Assembly: GCF_000226095.1 (NCBI RefSeq)
Contig: NC_016472.1
Location: 1,984,001 to 2,048,000, forward strand
Direction: 5' to 3'
DNA length: 64,000 nt
Source: Thermothelomyces thermophilus ATCC 42464
Lineage: Eukaryota; Ascomycota; Sordariomycetes; Sordariales; Chaetomiaceae
How positions within the stretch are numbered: the stretch's first letter is position 1; every line of letters starts with the position of its first letter. The translations under genes and the position numbers were made by a program. A model generated the notes under the pieces. The model was not told the origin of the DNA and made no database searches. It saw only the letters and a list, made by a program, of their open reading frames with translations. Shown here one piece after another: positions 45,541 to 56,293 of this stretch.

Positions 45541-47324
45541 GGTTGTGGAGCTCCGCCGGTGCTGCGGCAAGGCGAGTTGTTGAGAATGATGACGGATGAT
45601 GAAGGGAAGAAGCCTTGCTGTCTAGGCCTTGAGAACAGGGGTCGACAAAGGAGTCGCCACCATGCACGGTTTCTTGTTAAAAGATTAGGCTCTCTCTTGA
45701 GGCTAGATCTCTGACAGGGCATATACAAAAGAGAGGTTGGGCAACTCGACGGTGGGGTGGTGAAGTTAGTGTGCACGGCCGGGGAACTGCTCCCAAGTCT
45801 CTTTAACAAAGGACGTCAACCTGTTGAGCTGGTAGATTGTTGTTGCAGGCCAAAATGGAAGCTCCACGCCAGAGTCTACAGAAACTCCAACAAGCTCGGG
45901 CCGGGAATTCCGGAGACGGTCTGTTCGTTCCAGATAACTGGGACGAGAGAACCGATCGCGCAGGGGAGCGGAGAGAATGCGACAATGCAATGTCGTCAAA
46001 GGCGTCAGGAACCCGGGCAAGACGTAGGATCTGCAAGGGACCGACCGTTGGGCGCAAGGGGTATGAAGCGTGCGAGGCCGTACCGCAAGCGATAACAAAG
46101 GCGAGGTCAGTTTGAGCTCAGAGCCCCTCTGGAAGGTGCACTCTTCAGGCGCGAGGTAGTGTAGCCGACTCGGAAGCAGATGATTGCCGAAAAGAGAAGA
46201 GGTGCATCGCGGCAAAACCCAGGCGGAGGGGAACAGGCGGGTCACTGTCACGGGAAGCCGCAGGGAAAGAGCTACAAAGATTCTGGAGAAAGATTTTGGG
46301 GGACCTGATGCTGTCTCGTTTTGGCGGGCGCGGACGTGCGGCGGCGGCGGTTGTTCGACGAGAAGGGATTGCACCGCCGCCGCCGCCGCCGCCGCCGTTG
46401 CGGGACCTAACTGGTGTGGGACGATGGGCCAAATGTCGCAGCCCATGTTTCCCAGTTTTCCAGCACAAGGTGGGCTGATTCCTCGCAGGGGATGATCTGA
46501 TCCGGTTGTCGCGCGCTGCGGGCAGCCCACTGGTGCTCTCAATCCGGAAGCGCTCATTGGCCCTCGGACCCCAGGTTTGCACCTGTCAAACGGGGGGGGC
46601 CAGAACGCCGGCAGGCATTCCTCAGGCGAGCCCAGGCTCCAGAGCTTGGGCCGCCCTGGCGCCACCATTCCAGAGCCTGCACTAACTAATCCGTACTCCG
46701 TCGTGTAATTAAGCCAGCTTTTGTTTGTGTCGCACCTTGCCGCTCCCCGAAACACCCACACAAAGTTTCTCCACCATTAAAACACCAATACATGGTAGGC
46801 AACAGGGCGTTAACGGTCAGGTCACCAGCCGAATAATTTTATCTTTTATACCCAAAACTAGGCTTAGCTTGACGGTGCCTTTTTGTCTCCTTCCTCTTTC
46901 TCTTTTTCTCTGCTTTTCTTCTTTTCCCTTTTTTGTTTCCTTTTTTTCTCTCCTTACCCCCTTCTCTTCAACGAGAGCATCTTGGCGGCATCGCAGTTCT
47001 CGAACATATTAGGTCAAAACCAAGCCAAGAAGAGCTGCCTTTTCACGGCGCACCTCGGAAAGCGCCTGCTGTCTCGCCTTTGCAATCTTTTTCTCGGAGC
47101 CCGACCACCACGCGGCTGCTGCTTTTGACTTTGTGATATAGTCATCTCCCAGGTCCGTAGACTCCTGCCTGCGCAGGCGCTGGTTTCGCGGCCTGGGGAA
47201 GAGATTGTGCCGTGTTTGCCGCCGCTTGTTTAAGTTATCAGAACTACCGGAACCCCAGGTCTTGCTAGAGGTTAGAAGAGTTGTCTTGGTGTTTGGTGAC
47301 GGCATCCCCATATAACTTTGCATA
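45541..47324. other. Intergenic region before the AT-rich island
   Basis: This is the upstream region of the flavoprotein gene, then about 1.5 kb of GC-rich sequence. It holds opposing GCGGCGGCGG and CCGCCGCC tracts (about 46339-46396), which could pair as a hairpin, a TAATCCGTACTCCG motif at 46687-46700 and T-rich pyrimidine runs at about 46880-46960. One small basic open frame on the minus strand at 47009-47323 is listed separately. Confidence 0.45.
47009..47323 (-). CDS. Small basic open frame, uncertain
   Basis: A 104-codon open frame beside the AT-rich island. The predicted product is basic with a helix-prone end (SEKKIAKARQQALSEVRREK) and a short Trp-Trp stretch. I recognise no family. 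It may be a remnant of a longer gene or of a repeat, or chance. It is listed because its composition looks more protein-like than the other short frames nearby. Confidence 0.25.
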   Translation of the reverse strand: MQSYMGMPSPNTKTTLLTSSKTWGSGSSDNLNKRRQTRHNLFPRPRNQRLRRQESTDLGDDYITKSKAAAAWWSGSEKKIAKARQQALSEVRREKAALLGLVLT

Positions 47325-48115
47325 TAGTAGTGATTAGCTGAAGTTTTGCACGTAAGGCCTTGCTTTCTAACTTTAAATCTATACCAGACCTGGGGTTAGA
47401 ACTAAAGCACTATAGTAGCTTTAATAGAGATAGCTAGGAGAGGTCAATCGAGAAATCAGAAGGGACTTTAAATACTTTTTTTCTTCCTCATCTTCCTTTG
47501 TTCTCCTAGTCGGGCAGCCTAGCTCGAGACAAAGCCCGCTGCTTACTCTAATACAGCCGCCCTTAGCTCAGCTACCTTCGAATCCTATTACAATGTATCC
47601 TGTTATCTAAATAATCTTAGTTACAACAAAATTGATTTAGAACAGTCTTTATATTACTTTTATTTAATACTTAAGAGTTAAGTTATTGTTACAGGATTTG
47701 ACTGCCAGTGGGTCAGATCTGGCTGACCCACCAACAGGGATAACGAGCCAGGGTTGACATGTATTTACACTAGACAGCATCTCCAGGTGCCTCCGGCACT
47801 TGGAACAATCAACGCATCTTATCACCACTTCTGCAGACCCGTACCAGCTGGTCCAGGAGTGCCGCCCACGGCGCGAATACCGCTGTGGTGTCGTACGATT
47901 GCAGCCTCTCCGAGCTATAGTGATTTGCAGCCACCGAGCTGTAGCAGTTATAGTAAATAGTATTAATTCCTTTCATTACAAAACAGCTAGCTTATTTTAG
48001 GAAGTAATAGACCTATTCTAATACATTGCTTACTCTATATTCTCTTATACCTTTTCAAAGTGTTCGTAGAGAGTATTCTATGATAAAGGCATTTCCGGCG
48101 TGAATACCTCTGGAA
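47325..48115. repeat. AT-rich, RIP-like decayed repeat island
   Basis: Base composition drops sharply to AT-rich with many TA steps (for example around 47620-47690 and 47950-48080), in contrast to the GC-rich flanks. This is the usual mark of repeat-induced point mutation in Pezizomycotina. A solo LTR (47687-47946) lies inside it, so the island is a nested, older repeat. I cannot identify the older repeat's family; it is too decayed to show any product. Confidence 0.65.
47687..47946 (+). mobile_element. Solo LTR of an LTR retrotransposon (copy 1)
   Basis: A 260-bp element starting TGTTACAGG and ending CTGTAGCA (TG...CA termini), flanked by a perfect 5-bp target duplication GTTAT (47682-47686 and 47947-47951). 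It is a close relative, roughly 85-90 percent by eye, of the 57378-57639 copy on the other strand. No internal region or second LTR of the same orientation lies nearby, so this is a solo LTR left by recombination. The family (Copia or Gypsy) cannot be told from the LTR alone. It is a moderately old fossil. Confidence 0.85.
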
Positions 48116-48309
48116 TGTGGTGATCAAGGCTTTGGAATGTGTAGAGGGAGCGAACAAAGACTTTGGGTTGTGTCATATGGCGGTGTCCTTTGCCAAGTTG
48201 ACAACAGCTCACTTAAGGAGCTGTTGGTCTGTCATAAGCTGCCCGTCTCCTTACCAACATATAAACAGTCTGCCACCAAGGCAGAATTGCCAACTGTTGC
48301 CTATGGTAC

Positions 48310-48526
48310 GTGCAGGAACTCCTTGGTCGCCCAGTAGTGCGCCAGCGTGTTGACGTCGAACGTGAAGCGCACCTCCGTGTGTGTGTATGTGTGTGTGTGT
48401 ATGCGTACAAGCCGGATAGGTCAGGGGTTGAATGTCCAGCACGACCACCTTGATGCGCCTCTCGGCCAGCAACTGGACGATCTGGCCTCCGATGCCGCCG
48501 GAGCCTCCCGTCACGACGACAATCTC
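48310..48526 (-). pseudogene. Relic of a short-chain dehydrogenase/reductase
   Basis: Two conserved blocks of an SDR related to the fungal DHRS/RDH10-like group remain on the minus strand. The first (48526 to about 48412), after an apparent splice acceptor, reads EIVVVTGGSGGIGGQ, with the TGxxxGxG cofactor motif, and then KVVVLDIQPLTYPA. The second (about 48364-48310) reads EVRFTFDVNTLAHYWATKEF. In intact family members these blocks are separated by roughly 50-60 residues including the NNAG motif; here the gap is only a TG/CA microsatellite and a few bases, and the frame is not kept. The catalytic YxxxK region and the C-terminal half are absent: the sequence runs downstream into the AT-rich island. 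An upstream exon was not found. It is best read as a deleted host gene next to a repeat insertion site. Confidence 0.7.
48377..48400. repeat. TG/CA microsatellite inside the SDR relic
   Basis: An interrupted (GT)n tract of about 24 bp (GTGTGTGTATGTGTGTGTGT with one TA interruption). It sits exactly where the missing central part of the dehydrogenase should be. Confidence 0.8.
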
Positions 48527-48696
48527 CTTGGGATGTAAAAAAAAAGCATCCCAGCGAAGCGCACGGGCACTTCATTTCCGGTTCTCACATCGTATGTTGT
48601 ATGTACATAACAAACATACGTCCAGTCGGGCTATTTATTGCCGATTTTCGATTTTTTTCTCTTCTCTCTCTTCCTCCTCCAGTGCTTTTTTGCCTG

Positions 48697-51196
48697 TTAC
48701 CTCAACGACGCCTCCACGGCCCTCCTCAGATCTCCCCTCAGCCGCGCCACCTCCTCGCTGACGCTCTCCCTGCTCCGGAGCGTCATGACGGCCGCCCTCT
48801 GGGCGACGTCGACCAGGCCCTCCTCCAGCCTGCCGCCCATGGCCAGCCCGGCGACCAGCACGCCCGCGAAGGTGTCCCCGATCCCGTTGACCGACGCCGG
48901 GTCCGAGACGCGCTCGGCGGCCGGGAACAGCCGCATGTACACGCCGCCCACGTGCGGGTGGTCGTTGAGGCACCGGCTGACCACGAACCGGGCGTGCGCC
49001 GGGTCGCGCAGCCGCGGGTCGTCCCGGCCCAGGACCGCCGTCAGCAGCGCCCCGCGGGCGCCCAGCTTGGTGACGATGGTCGGTATGTAGGGCAGCAGGT
49101 TGACGCTCTGGACGGGGATGCCCGCGTCCGCGATGTCGGCCGACGCGATGTCGACGAAGCGATCCCGCGCCCCGCGCACGATCCCGAACGCGTCCAGGAC
49201 CTCGAACCACGGCTGGTCGTGCTCCAGGTAGCCGTTCTGCCGCGCCGCCTCGTACATGGCCAGGAGCTCGTACTGGTTGGGCGTGCAGAGGTCGACGCTG
49301 GCGTGCGGGTAGACGCCGAGCGGCCGTTGCGGCGGGGACGCCGACCCCGACACCGAAGGTGCTGCTGCTTTCTGGGACGACGGCACCGGGGCGAACAGAC
49401 GCCGGGACTTGGCGGCCGAGACGGGCTCAAAGGCGATGCGGGCCTTGTGGTCCGCGCCGGCGCGGAGCCAGGCCCGAATGCCGGCTTCGGACCAGTTGGC
49501 GTCCACGACGAGCCACTTGGGTTTGGCGGCCGCGACGGTGGCGGACCAGTCGTCTGGGTAGGAGTGGGCGGAGAAGATGTCCATGTCGGCCATGGCCATG
49601 ACCAGGTTCTTGTCGGCGTCGTTGACGGCCACGTATTGCGCCGTGCGGGCAGACGGGTGTTGTTCGCGCCCGAGCCGGCGGACGCACGACGTGTCAAGCC
49701 CGGAACCCTGGAGGGTCGAGAGGATGGTCGAGCCGGCGATGTCGTCGCCAACCATGCTGTACAGCCGGACTTTGGCCTCGCCGCTTATTACCCTGTGGGC
49801 CGCCAGGGCGACGTTGTGCCCGACGCCGCCTACGGACTGGCTGATGGTCGAGGGGTTGGATGTGTGGAGCGCCGGCGACACCGCCTTACTGCTACCTCCC
49901 GCCGCGCCACTACCGCCGACGTAATCGCAGCTCAGATCAAGGGCGACGGAGCCGGCCACCAGGACGTCTACCGGCTGGCTGTCCTAGGCCGAGTCAGTCC
50001 AGGCCCTCGGTGTGTTTTATATTGTGCGTAGTTACCTAGTATCCTACCTCTGGCTTGTGTGCTGCTGCTACATTCCCCTGTTCCCGAGTCGCTGGCGACG
50101 AGCTCGTCTTAATGACCGGCGTGACGGGCGAGCCGTCCATCAGCTTTGCTAGCTCTACCGCGATCTTGGCCGCCCGGGCGACGTTGGCCTGCACCAGCGC
50201 CTTGTTGGCCGGCACGCTCCTCCCCCGCGTGAGCTCCCTGATGCGCCCGAGGACGTACGGCGTGTTGGCGTTCCCGGTGAAGCCCTTCTCGTCGGCCTCC
50301 CGCACGGCCGTCTCGATCGCCTCCTCCATCTCCTTCCTCGGGATCGCGAACTCCTCCGGGATCGGGTTCGCGAACAACAGCCCGCTCTCGATTCCCAACC
50401 GCTCCTGCGCCAAGATGACCGCCGCCGCCTCCCTCTCGTCGCTCACGGTAGACGGGCTCGGCACTCCGCTGTCCCTGGCCCAGAAGGCGGGGAAGTCGAC
50501 CCCGCCCGTCTTGCCGTCCGCGAAGGTCGACACCAAGACCCCCTGTGTCTCCAAGTACTCCAGCGTCCGGGGAATGTCTAGAAAACCCTTGCACCCGCTG
50601 CTGACCACGGCGACCCGAGTGCGCCCCAGCTCCGTCAGGTCCGCCGAGATGTCCATCGAGCTCTCGCCGCCCCTGTGCACGCCGCCGAGCCCGCCGGTGC
50701 CGAAGACGCGGATGCCGGCCAGCCGCGCGAGCACCATGGTCCCGGAGATGGTCGTCCCGCCGTGCGGCCCGCCCTTCTCGCCCAGGATGCCGCCCCGCGC
50801 GTTGAGGAAGGCCAGGTCCCGGCGAGACGCCTTCTTGGCGCCTTCGCGCACCATGGTCTCGACCTCGGCGCGCGAGAGGCCCACGGTGGGCACGCCGGCG
50901 AGGATGCCGCAGACCGCTGGGACGGCGCCGTGGGAACGCACGATGGCTTCCAGGTTGAGGTCATCGCTGAGGGCGCCGTGGGTGTAGATGGTGGACTCGA
51001 GGGCGACGACGGGTCGGTTGGCGGCTAGGGCGGCAGTGACCTCCGGGGATATCTTGAGGATGGATTTCAAGGCGTCTTGGTGCGGCCGTGTCTGAGAAGT
51101 AGTGAAGCGACGGGAGGTGAGCAGGCGCTGGCGGAGGAGGTGCTTCGGGCTGAGAGCGGGGGCAACGGCCCGGGAAAGGGCGCGGGCTGTTGCCAT
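48697..51196 (-). CDS. Fused pseudouridine-5'-phosphate glycosidase and pseudouridine kinase
   Basis: A bifunctional enzyme for pseudouridine salvage: the kinase half makes pseudouridine 5'-phosphate and the glycosidase half splits its C-C bond to uracil and ribose 5-phosphate. Exons 51196-50048 and 49983-48697 give 811 residues; the 64-bp phase-0 intron lies exactly between the two domains. The first 35 or so residues are Arg/Ala/Leu-rich and end RRFTTSQ, as a mitochondrial leader. The PsuG half (about 45-360) has VALESTIYTHGAL with the catalytic Glu, GTGGLGGVHRGGE with the metal-site His, SSGCKGFLDIPRTLEYLET with the Schiff-base Lys, and GNANTPYVL. The PsuK half is pfkB-type, with SVGGVGHNVALAA and the catalytic-base motif NGIGDTFAG (about 749-757). 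In bacteria these are two neighbouring genes; the fusion is known in fungi and some animals. Confidence 0.92.
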
Positions 51197-52610
51197 GTTT
51201 GGCCTCTCTCAAATCCCCAATCGCCGGAAAAAAGAAACTATCTGCACTAGGTTTGGGTTCGGACTGTCGCACCGATAAACCCGGGTGATCTTTTCACCTT
51301 GACGCTCCGAAACCGCGATAGAGGAAGAAGATAGAAAGAAGACAGCTACAAAGACGATGCGTTCCTTTGAAATGTTCTTGGCCCAAGGGAGAAACCTCTG
51401 ATGCCTACACCAAGTCCATCCAGTAACTGCTCGGATGGCGGGATCTGGAGAATACCCCAAGTACTGTTTTGGTAAATTACTCCCCAGGATGGAAGGTGAA
51501 TGAAAGCTGGGGACGACGAGATAACGAGTTGTCTCGGTGAGCGAGCCCCATCGCCGATGTTGAGAAGAAGCGGAGAAGCTCGCATGGCGTCGGCGTCGAT
51601 CGACCAATCAGGCTTCGTTGCCCGTTGCCGATTGGTCGTTGCCCAAGGAGCGGTTGACAGCAGTGTAAAGCCCTCACGGGTTCTGTTGGATTCTGGAATC
51701 GGTAATTGATAAAAGTATTCCTTGAAGCGGATACCAAAGCTAGCTTCTCGTGAAGGAGACTAGAAGCAACATAAATCAGAACAGATTTGGCCTGACAAGC
51801 AAGGTTCGAGTTGTTAGAAGGCATTCGTGAATGTGTGAAGTGCCAGCCAATCATGGGTCAGGTGGAGGCTCTCCTTGAAGTGCCAAGTAACCGAAAGTAC
51901 GGCCCGTGCGACGGCATGTTCGGCCCTCCATTGCGGGATGCCCCACCACAACGCTGAGCTCAACTTACCAGATCATTGGCGCCAGGCCCCAGGAACTTCC
52001 GGAAAATCCGAAACTTACACTAGGGGAACCCGCCAGACATGCATGAGATCCCATGCTACCCGCTCCCGCAAGGGTCATTTCGAAACGGTTGGCCAACGTC
52101 CAGTATAGCAGGCGTGTTATAGCGCCCGGGCTCTTTCTTGTGGCTCCTGCTGTCGCCGACCGTCAATCATTCATGCTCTTGCCTTCAAGTGACGAGATAT
52201 CTGGGCGTGTTTCTCGCGTCTTTTCTTTTGCTTTGATGGCATCCCGCGGAGGCCGATGGATGCAAATATTCCACCCTCGCGTGAGCGGATCCGGGACAAG
52301 GTTAGAAGCGAACCCGGTTGCTCGTTAGCTCATCCTCTTAATTTCGTTCCTTTTTTATACGGAGGTGAATGCTGCATATGACACTCTATTGCCGTCGTCG
52401 AGCGGCCTCCAGAATCATGTACACACCCCTTCTTAGATATTATATTGTAAAGTTCTGTCGTTTCTGTTTCTAGACGCCGAGAATTGCCTTTTGTCATAGC
52501 AGTCAAGAACGAAGAGAGATACACCTCGATATTCAACATAATATTCCTCGGAATCTACCTACTTGCGTTGTCTTCTTTTTTTTCTTTTCCCCTTCCCTGT
52601 CGGCAGGATC
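51197..52610. other. Divergent intergenic region
   Basis: About 1.4 kb between the pseudouridine enzyme (minus) and the secreted protein (plus). The last 50 bp before the plus-strand ATG are T-rich. No gene, tRNA or repeat was recognised. Confidence 0.5.
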
Positions 52611-53572
52611 ATGGCCACCAAATCCCTAACTGCATACGCGGGAGCAGCGCTGCTGTTCGCTGCCGGCATGTCCTCAGCGGCCAACTTCACCATCGCCAAC
52701 GGCCAGATTTTCACGCCAGGCCTAGTTATCGTCGATGCCCCGCAGCCGGGCACACCCCTTGGAGGAGGTATGCTTCTTCTTTGTTCAGCTCCTCGCACCG
52801 CACTCGGCTTGGCCCATACTGATCATGACTACCTTCTTCCCCCATACCATAGACTTCATTGAAGTCGCCCTGGACGTGTCCGCCAATGGCCGCCTTCAAC
52901 TTCCTCCCTATCCCGAAGACAGCAGGAGCATGATCTACAACATCAGCATCTTCATGTCCAGTTACGAGACGGGCCGCAACTTCACCATCACCAACGGCAC
53001 CGCCTCAGCCAACAACGCCAGCCTGGGCGACATCATGTTCCAGGAGCCCGGCAGCACAGTCAAGCACGTCAAGTGGACCTGGCCAGACTGCCTGGTCGGC
53101 GACGGCGGGGAGGAGCAAGGACTGGGCGACACCGACCGGGGCGTCTATAACGTAAGCTCCCCGCCTCCTCATCCTTCTTTTCTACTGCCATCTGGCACCT
53201 GAGAAGAGTACATGTACTACGCACTCGCAAGACTAACACTCGTTGCGTGAAACCCCCCCTCCTCCTCCTCTTAAGATCTCCATCCGCCAATCCTTCCGCC
53301 TCAACGGCGAGGACCACTACACCGTCTTCGACCTGCCCATTTCGGTCACCAACAGCATCCCGGCCAGCGACGAGCGGCCGTCGTGCGACGCCCTGGACAA
53401 CCCGCTCCTGGACCCCGAGCAGATCCTTGAGTCGGCCGACGCCAGCGTGCCCGTCATGTTTGCGCCGGGAGACGCGACGTCGGTGGAGACGACTGCTAAC
53501 GGCGCGGCCAGCCGGAAAGGGGGGATCGCCTGGCTCGGGCTAGCGGGCTTGGTTGGCGCTCTGGTAATCTAA
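52611..53572 (+). CDS. Secreted, probably GPI-anchored protein of unknown function
   Basis: Exons 52611-52767, 52853-53151 and 53276-53572 give 250 residues; introns are 85 and 124 bp, the second with an ACTAAC branch site. There is a signal peptide (AYAGAALLFAAGMSSA) and a mature start NFTIANGQIFTPGLVIVDAP. The mature part looks beta-rich with several N-glycosylation sequons (NFT, NIS, NGT, NAS). The C-terminus has a hydrophobic tail after small residues (GGIAWLGLAGLVGALVI), as for GPI anchoring. Only two or so cysteines are present. Similar proteins of this length occur widely in ascomycetes without a known role. The ATG at 52611 was chosen because the signal peptide follows at once. Confidence 0.82.
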
Positions 53573-54103
53573 GGGAGATAGCGAAAGGGAGCTGATGTGT
53601 GGCAGAAGGCGCACAAACCTTGAGTAGATATATTGTAATGCCCTTTTTTCCTTTCCTTTCCTTCCCTTCCCTTTCCTTTTTTTTTTTTCCTTCTGACCTT
53701 ATCTTCATTATTTTTCTTCCCATTGCTTTTTTTTTGCTGTTGTTCAACATCTGCACTTTCGATACTAGATTGTATCTGTCGAGGCTCGTGTCTAACTAAG
53801 CCCTACATTTTGAGGGTCGTCTTTCGGTTGGACAGGTCCAGCAAGCAACAAGCAGGCGGGCGATTGTGCCTTGATTAGTCACTTTTACAGTTCTGCAACG
53901 AGTTCAAAGTGCTGCCTGTTGTACACTTCAAACCTCCCGAGGCTGCTTGCTGGGGACCGACCCGGCCCCACTTGGCGCTTCTTGGCTTCTGCAAGGCTGC
54001 GAGCGATCCAGAAAAAAAGTTATGCCATGCGATCCCAATTGACCTGCCCCTCCGTTCTTTAACACATACTACCCCAATCTTTCAGCCGTTCTATGCCGTC
54101 AAG
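53573..54103. other. Intergenic, tandem plus-strand genes
   Basis: This holds the 3' flank of the secreted protein and the promoter of UTP18, with a long C/T tract (about 53643-53735). The UTP18 frame is open back to about 53909 but without the family N-terminus there. Confidence 0.5.
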
Positions 54104-56044
54104 ATGTCGAGGCGCCGCCAGAATCAACAAGATGAATTGTTCTCTGACGAGGGCTCATTTGCCAACTTTGACGACGAAGTCCTGTCCAGTTCCGACGACG
54201 ACGACGACGACGATGACGAGGATGATCTCGCCCAGAAGAGGAGAGCTGCCCTTCTCGACAAAGATTCTGACGAGGAGGAGCTGGAGCGCTTTGTACTAGG
54301 GAGCAAGGAGACATTTCGCCAGCAGCTGTTCCGCGACGACTTCCTCCCCGCCGTCACAGACGCAAAGGCACTCGTCAAAACGGCCGCCGAAGATGAGGAC
54401 GCCACAGGCCACGAGCACGTCTCCGATTCGATGCTCTTCACGCTCGACACGGGGGCCGATTCGGACGATGGTCTCGAAGTAGCACCACCAGCAGCAGCGC
54501 AGCAGGCTCCACAAGCCGAGGAAGGAGAGGAGGCTCCCGCGTGGGTAGACAGCGATGACGAGCGCTTGACCGTCTCTCTCGCTGGCGCCACACGGCTCAG
54601 GAAACTCAGGACTACCGAGGCAGAGGACATCGTCAGCGGCACCGAGTACGCAAAGCGGTTACGGCAACAATACCTCCGCCTCTACCCCCTCCCGGAGTGG
54701 GCTAAGGACGCAACCGCGGGCCCCAAGCGGAGGAGACGCCGCTCCTCGGCCGGCTCGGACTCCCTCTCGGACTACTCCGACATGGAGGTCGACAGCGACG
54801 GCGAGAGTATCGAGGCACCCCTTCCTCTGGACGCCTTCCTGCGCGACGCCAACTCGTTTGCCGCCCCGACGAGCTCACGAGACGGCTCCTCCCGCAAGCG
54901 CCGCAAGTTGCGCCCGGAAACCATCGACATCCAGCGGACCCGCGACATTCCCGACGCGCACAAGGCCGCCGTCTCCTCCCTGGCCTTCCACCCGCGCCGC
55001 CCCATCCTCCTGTCCTCCAGCACCTCCTCCGTCATGTACCTCCACCACATCGACCCGTCCGCCCACCCGACGCCCAACCCGGCGCTGACGTCGGTCCAAG
55101 TGAAGCGCACCGACCTCCGGCGCGCGGCCTTTGTCGGCCCGGACGGCGACGAGGTCGTCTTCGCCGGCCGGCGGCGCTACTTCCACAGCTGGAACCTGGC
55201 CTCGGGCGTGGTCAACAAGGTGTCCAAGATCCAGGGCCACCAGAAGGAGCACCGCACCATGGAGCGGTTCCGCGCCAGCCCCTGCGGCCGGTACCTGGCG
55301 CTGGCCGCGAGCGACAAGAAGGGCGGCGGGATGCTCAACATCGTCAGCGTCGCCACCATGCAGTGGGTCGCGCAGGCGCGCGTCGACGGCCGCGGCGGCG
55401 TCGCCGACTTTGCCTGGTGGAGCGACGGCCAGGGGCTGACCATCGCCGGCAAGGACGGCCAGGTTACCGAGTGGAGCATGGCCACCCGGCGGACCGTGGG
55501 CATCTGGCGCGACGAGGGGTCCATCGGCGGCACGGTGCTGGCCCTCGGCGGGCGGAACGGCCCGGCCGAGATCGGCGGCGATCGCTGGGTCGCCGTCGGG
55601 TCCAACAGCGGCGTGCTCAACATCTACGACCGGAACGAGCTGGTGGTGAAGCACAAGTCGTCGTCGTCGTCGTCGACGACAGGTGCGGGTACGGGTCCGG
55701 CTGCCAACAATAAGCAGCAGCAGCAGCAGCAGCAGCAGCAGGGTACAGGGCCCGCGGTGGAGATCAAGAAGCTGCCGGAGCCGGCGCGCACCTTCGAGCA
55801 GCTGACGACGTCCATCTCGGTAGTCGCCTTCGCGCCCGACGGGCAGCTGCTCGCATTCGGCAGCTACCACAAGAAGGACGCGCTCCGGCTGGTGCACCTG
55901 CCCAGCTGCACCGTCTACCGCAACTGGCCGACCGACCAGACTCCGCTGGGCCGCATCACGGCGGTCGCCTTCAGCCCGGCGAGCGATCTGCTCGCGGTGG
56001 GCAACGACGTGGGCAAGATCCGGCTATGGGAGATCAGGGGCTGA
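54104..56044 (+). CDS. UTP18: U3 snoRNP / small-subunit processome protein Utp18
   Basis: Nucleolar WD40 protein of the UTP-B complex needed for 18S rRNA maturation. A single exon of 646 residues from the ATG at 54104 (MSRRRQNQQDELFSDEG). The N-terminal third is acidic (an eight-residue Asp run near residue 35, then DDEDDLAQ) and carries the conserved AWVDSDDERLTVSLAGATRLRKL, the Utp18 hallmark that includes an arch-interaction-type region, and YAKRLRQQYLRLYPLPEWA. The C-terminal half forms the WD40 beta-propeller (HKAAVSSLAFHPRRPILLSS near the start, AVAFSPASDLLAVGNDVG near the end). A poly-Ser/poly-Gln insertion encoded at about 55660-55740 sits between blades. The length is normal for the family. 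Confidence 0.95.
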   Translation: MSRRRQNQQDELFSDEGSFANFDDEVLSSSDDDDDDDDEDDLAQKRRAALLDKDSDEEELERFVLGSKETFRQQLFRDDFLPAVTDAKALVKTAAEDEDATGHEHVSDSMLFTLDTGADSDDGLEVAPPAAAQQAPQAEEGEEAPAWVDSDDERLTVSLAGATRLRKLRTTEAEDIVSGTEYAKRLRQQYLRLYPLPEWAKDATAGPKRRRRRSSAGSDSLSDYSDMEVDSDGESIEAPLPLDAFLRDANSFAAPTSSRDGSSRKRRKLRPETIDIQRTRDIPDAHKAAVSSLAFHPRRPILLSSSTSSVMYLHHIDPSAHPTPNPALTSVQVKRTDLRRAAFVGPDGDEVVFAGRRRYFHSWNLASGVVNKVSKIQGHQKEHRTMERFRASPCGRYLALAASDKKGGGMLNIVSVATMQWVAQARVDGRGGVADFAWWSDGQGLTIAGKDGQVTEWSMATRRTVGIWRDEGSIGGTVLALGGRNGPAEIGGDRWVAVGSNSGVLNIYDRNELVVKHKSSSSSSTTGAGTGPAANNKQQQQQQQQQGTGPAVEIKKLPEPARTFEQLTTSISVVAFAPDGQLLAFGSYHKKDALRLVHLPSCTVYRNWPTDQTPLGRITAVAFSPASDLLAVGNDVGKIRLWEIRG

Positions 56045-56293
56045 TTGGTGGGGAAGGGCGGGTTGCGGGTTGGGGATTCGTGAGCCCCCCCGGGCAGAGA
56101 CGCGCGGTGCATCTATCCGCGGGACATTGAAGGGGGAAGGAAAAACAGAAGAGGGGGAGAAAAGGGGCGCAAGGTATCTAGATATCCAATGGGATCGGAT
56201 GGGATTACTCGTCTCAGGTATTATTCCATCGCACCTCGAAGCTCAACAGCAGATATTGTACAAAAGAGTGAACGCGCCCGCATGTGTGGGACC

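Noticed and set aside
47555-47600. A tRNA-like stretch (TTAGCTCAG followed by TTCGAATCC)
   Set aside because: The spacing is too short for a tRNA, no acceptor stem pairs, and it lies in the decayed AT-rich island.
48601-50031. A 476-codon open frame on the plus strand opposite the pseudouridine kinase half
   Set aside because: Antisense shadow; composition dominated by Arg, Gly, Ala and Val, with no motif, whereas the minus strand shows clear pfkB motifs.
43384-51196. A metabolic gene cluster around the flavin monooxygenase, SDR relic and kinase
   Set aside because: The SDR is broken, the kinase gene is pseudouridine salvage, and there is no backbone synthase, transporter or shared promoter arrangement.
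54875-55897. A 340-codon minus-strand frame within UTP18
   Set aside because: Antisense shadow of the WD40 domain; no family signature.
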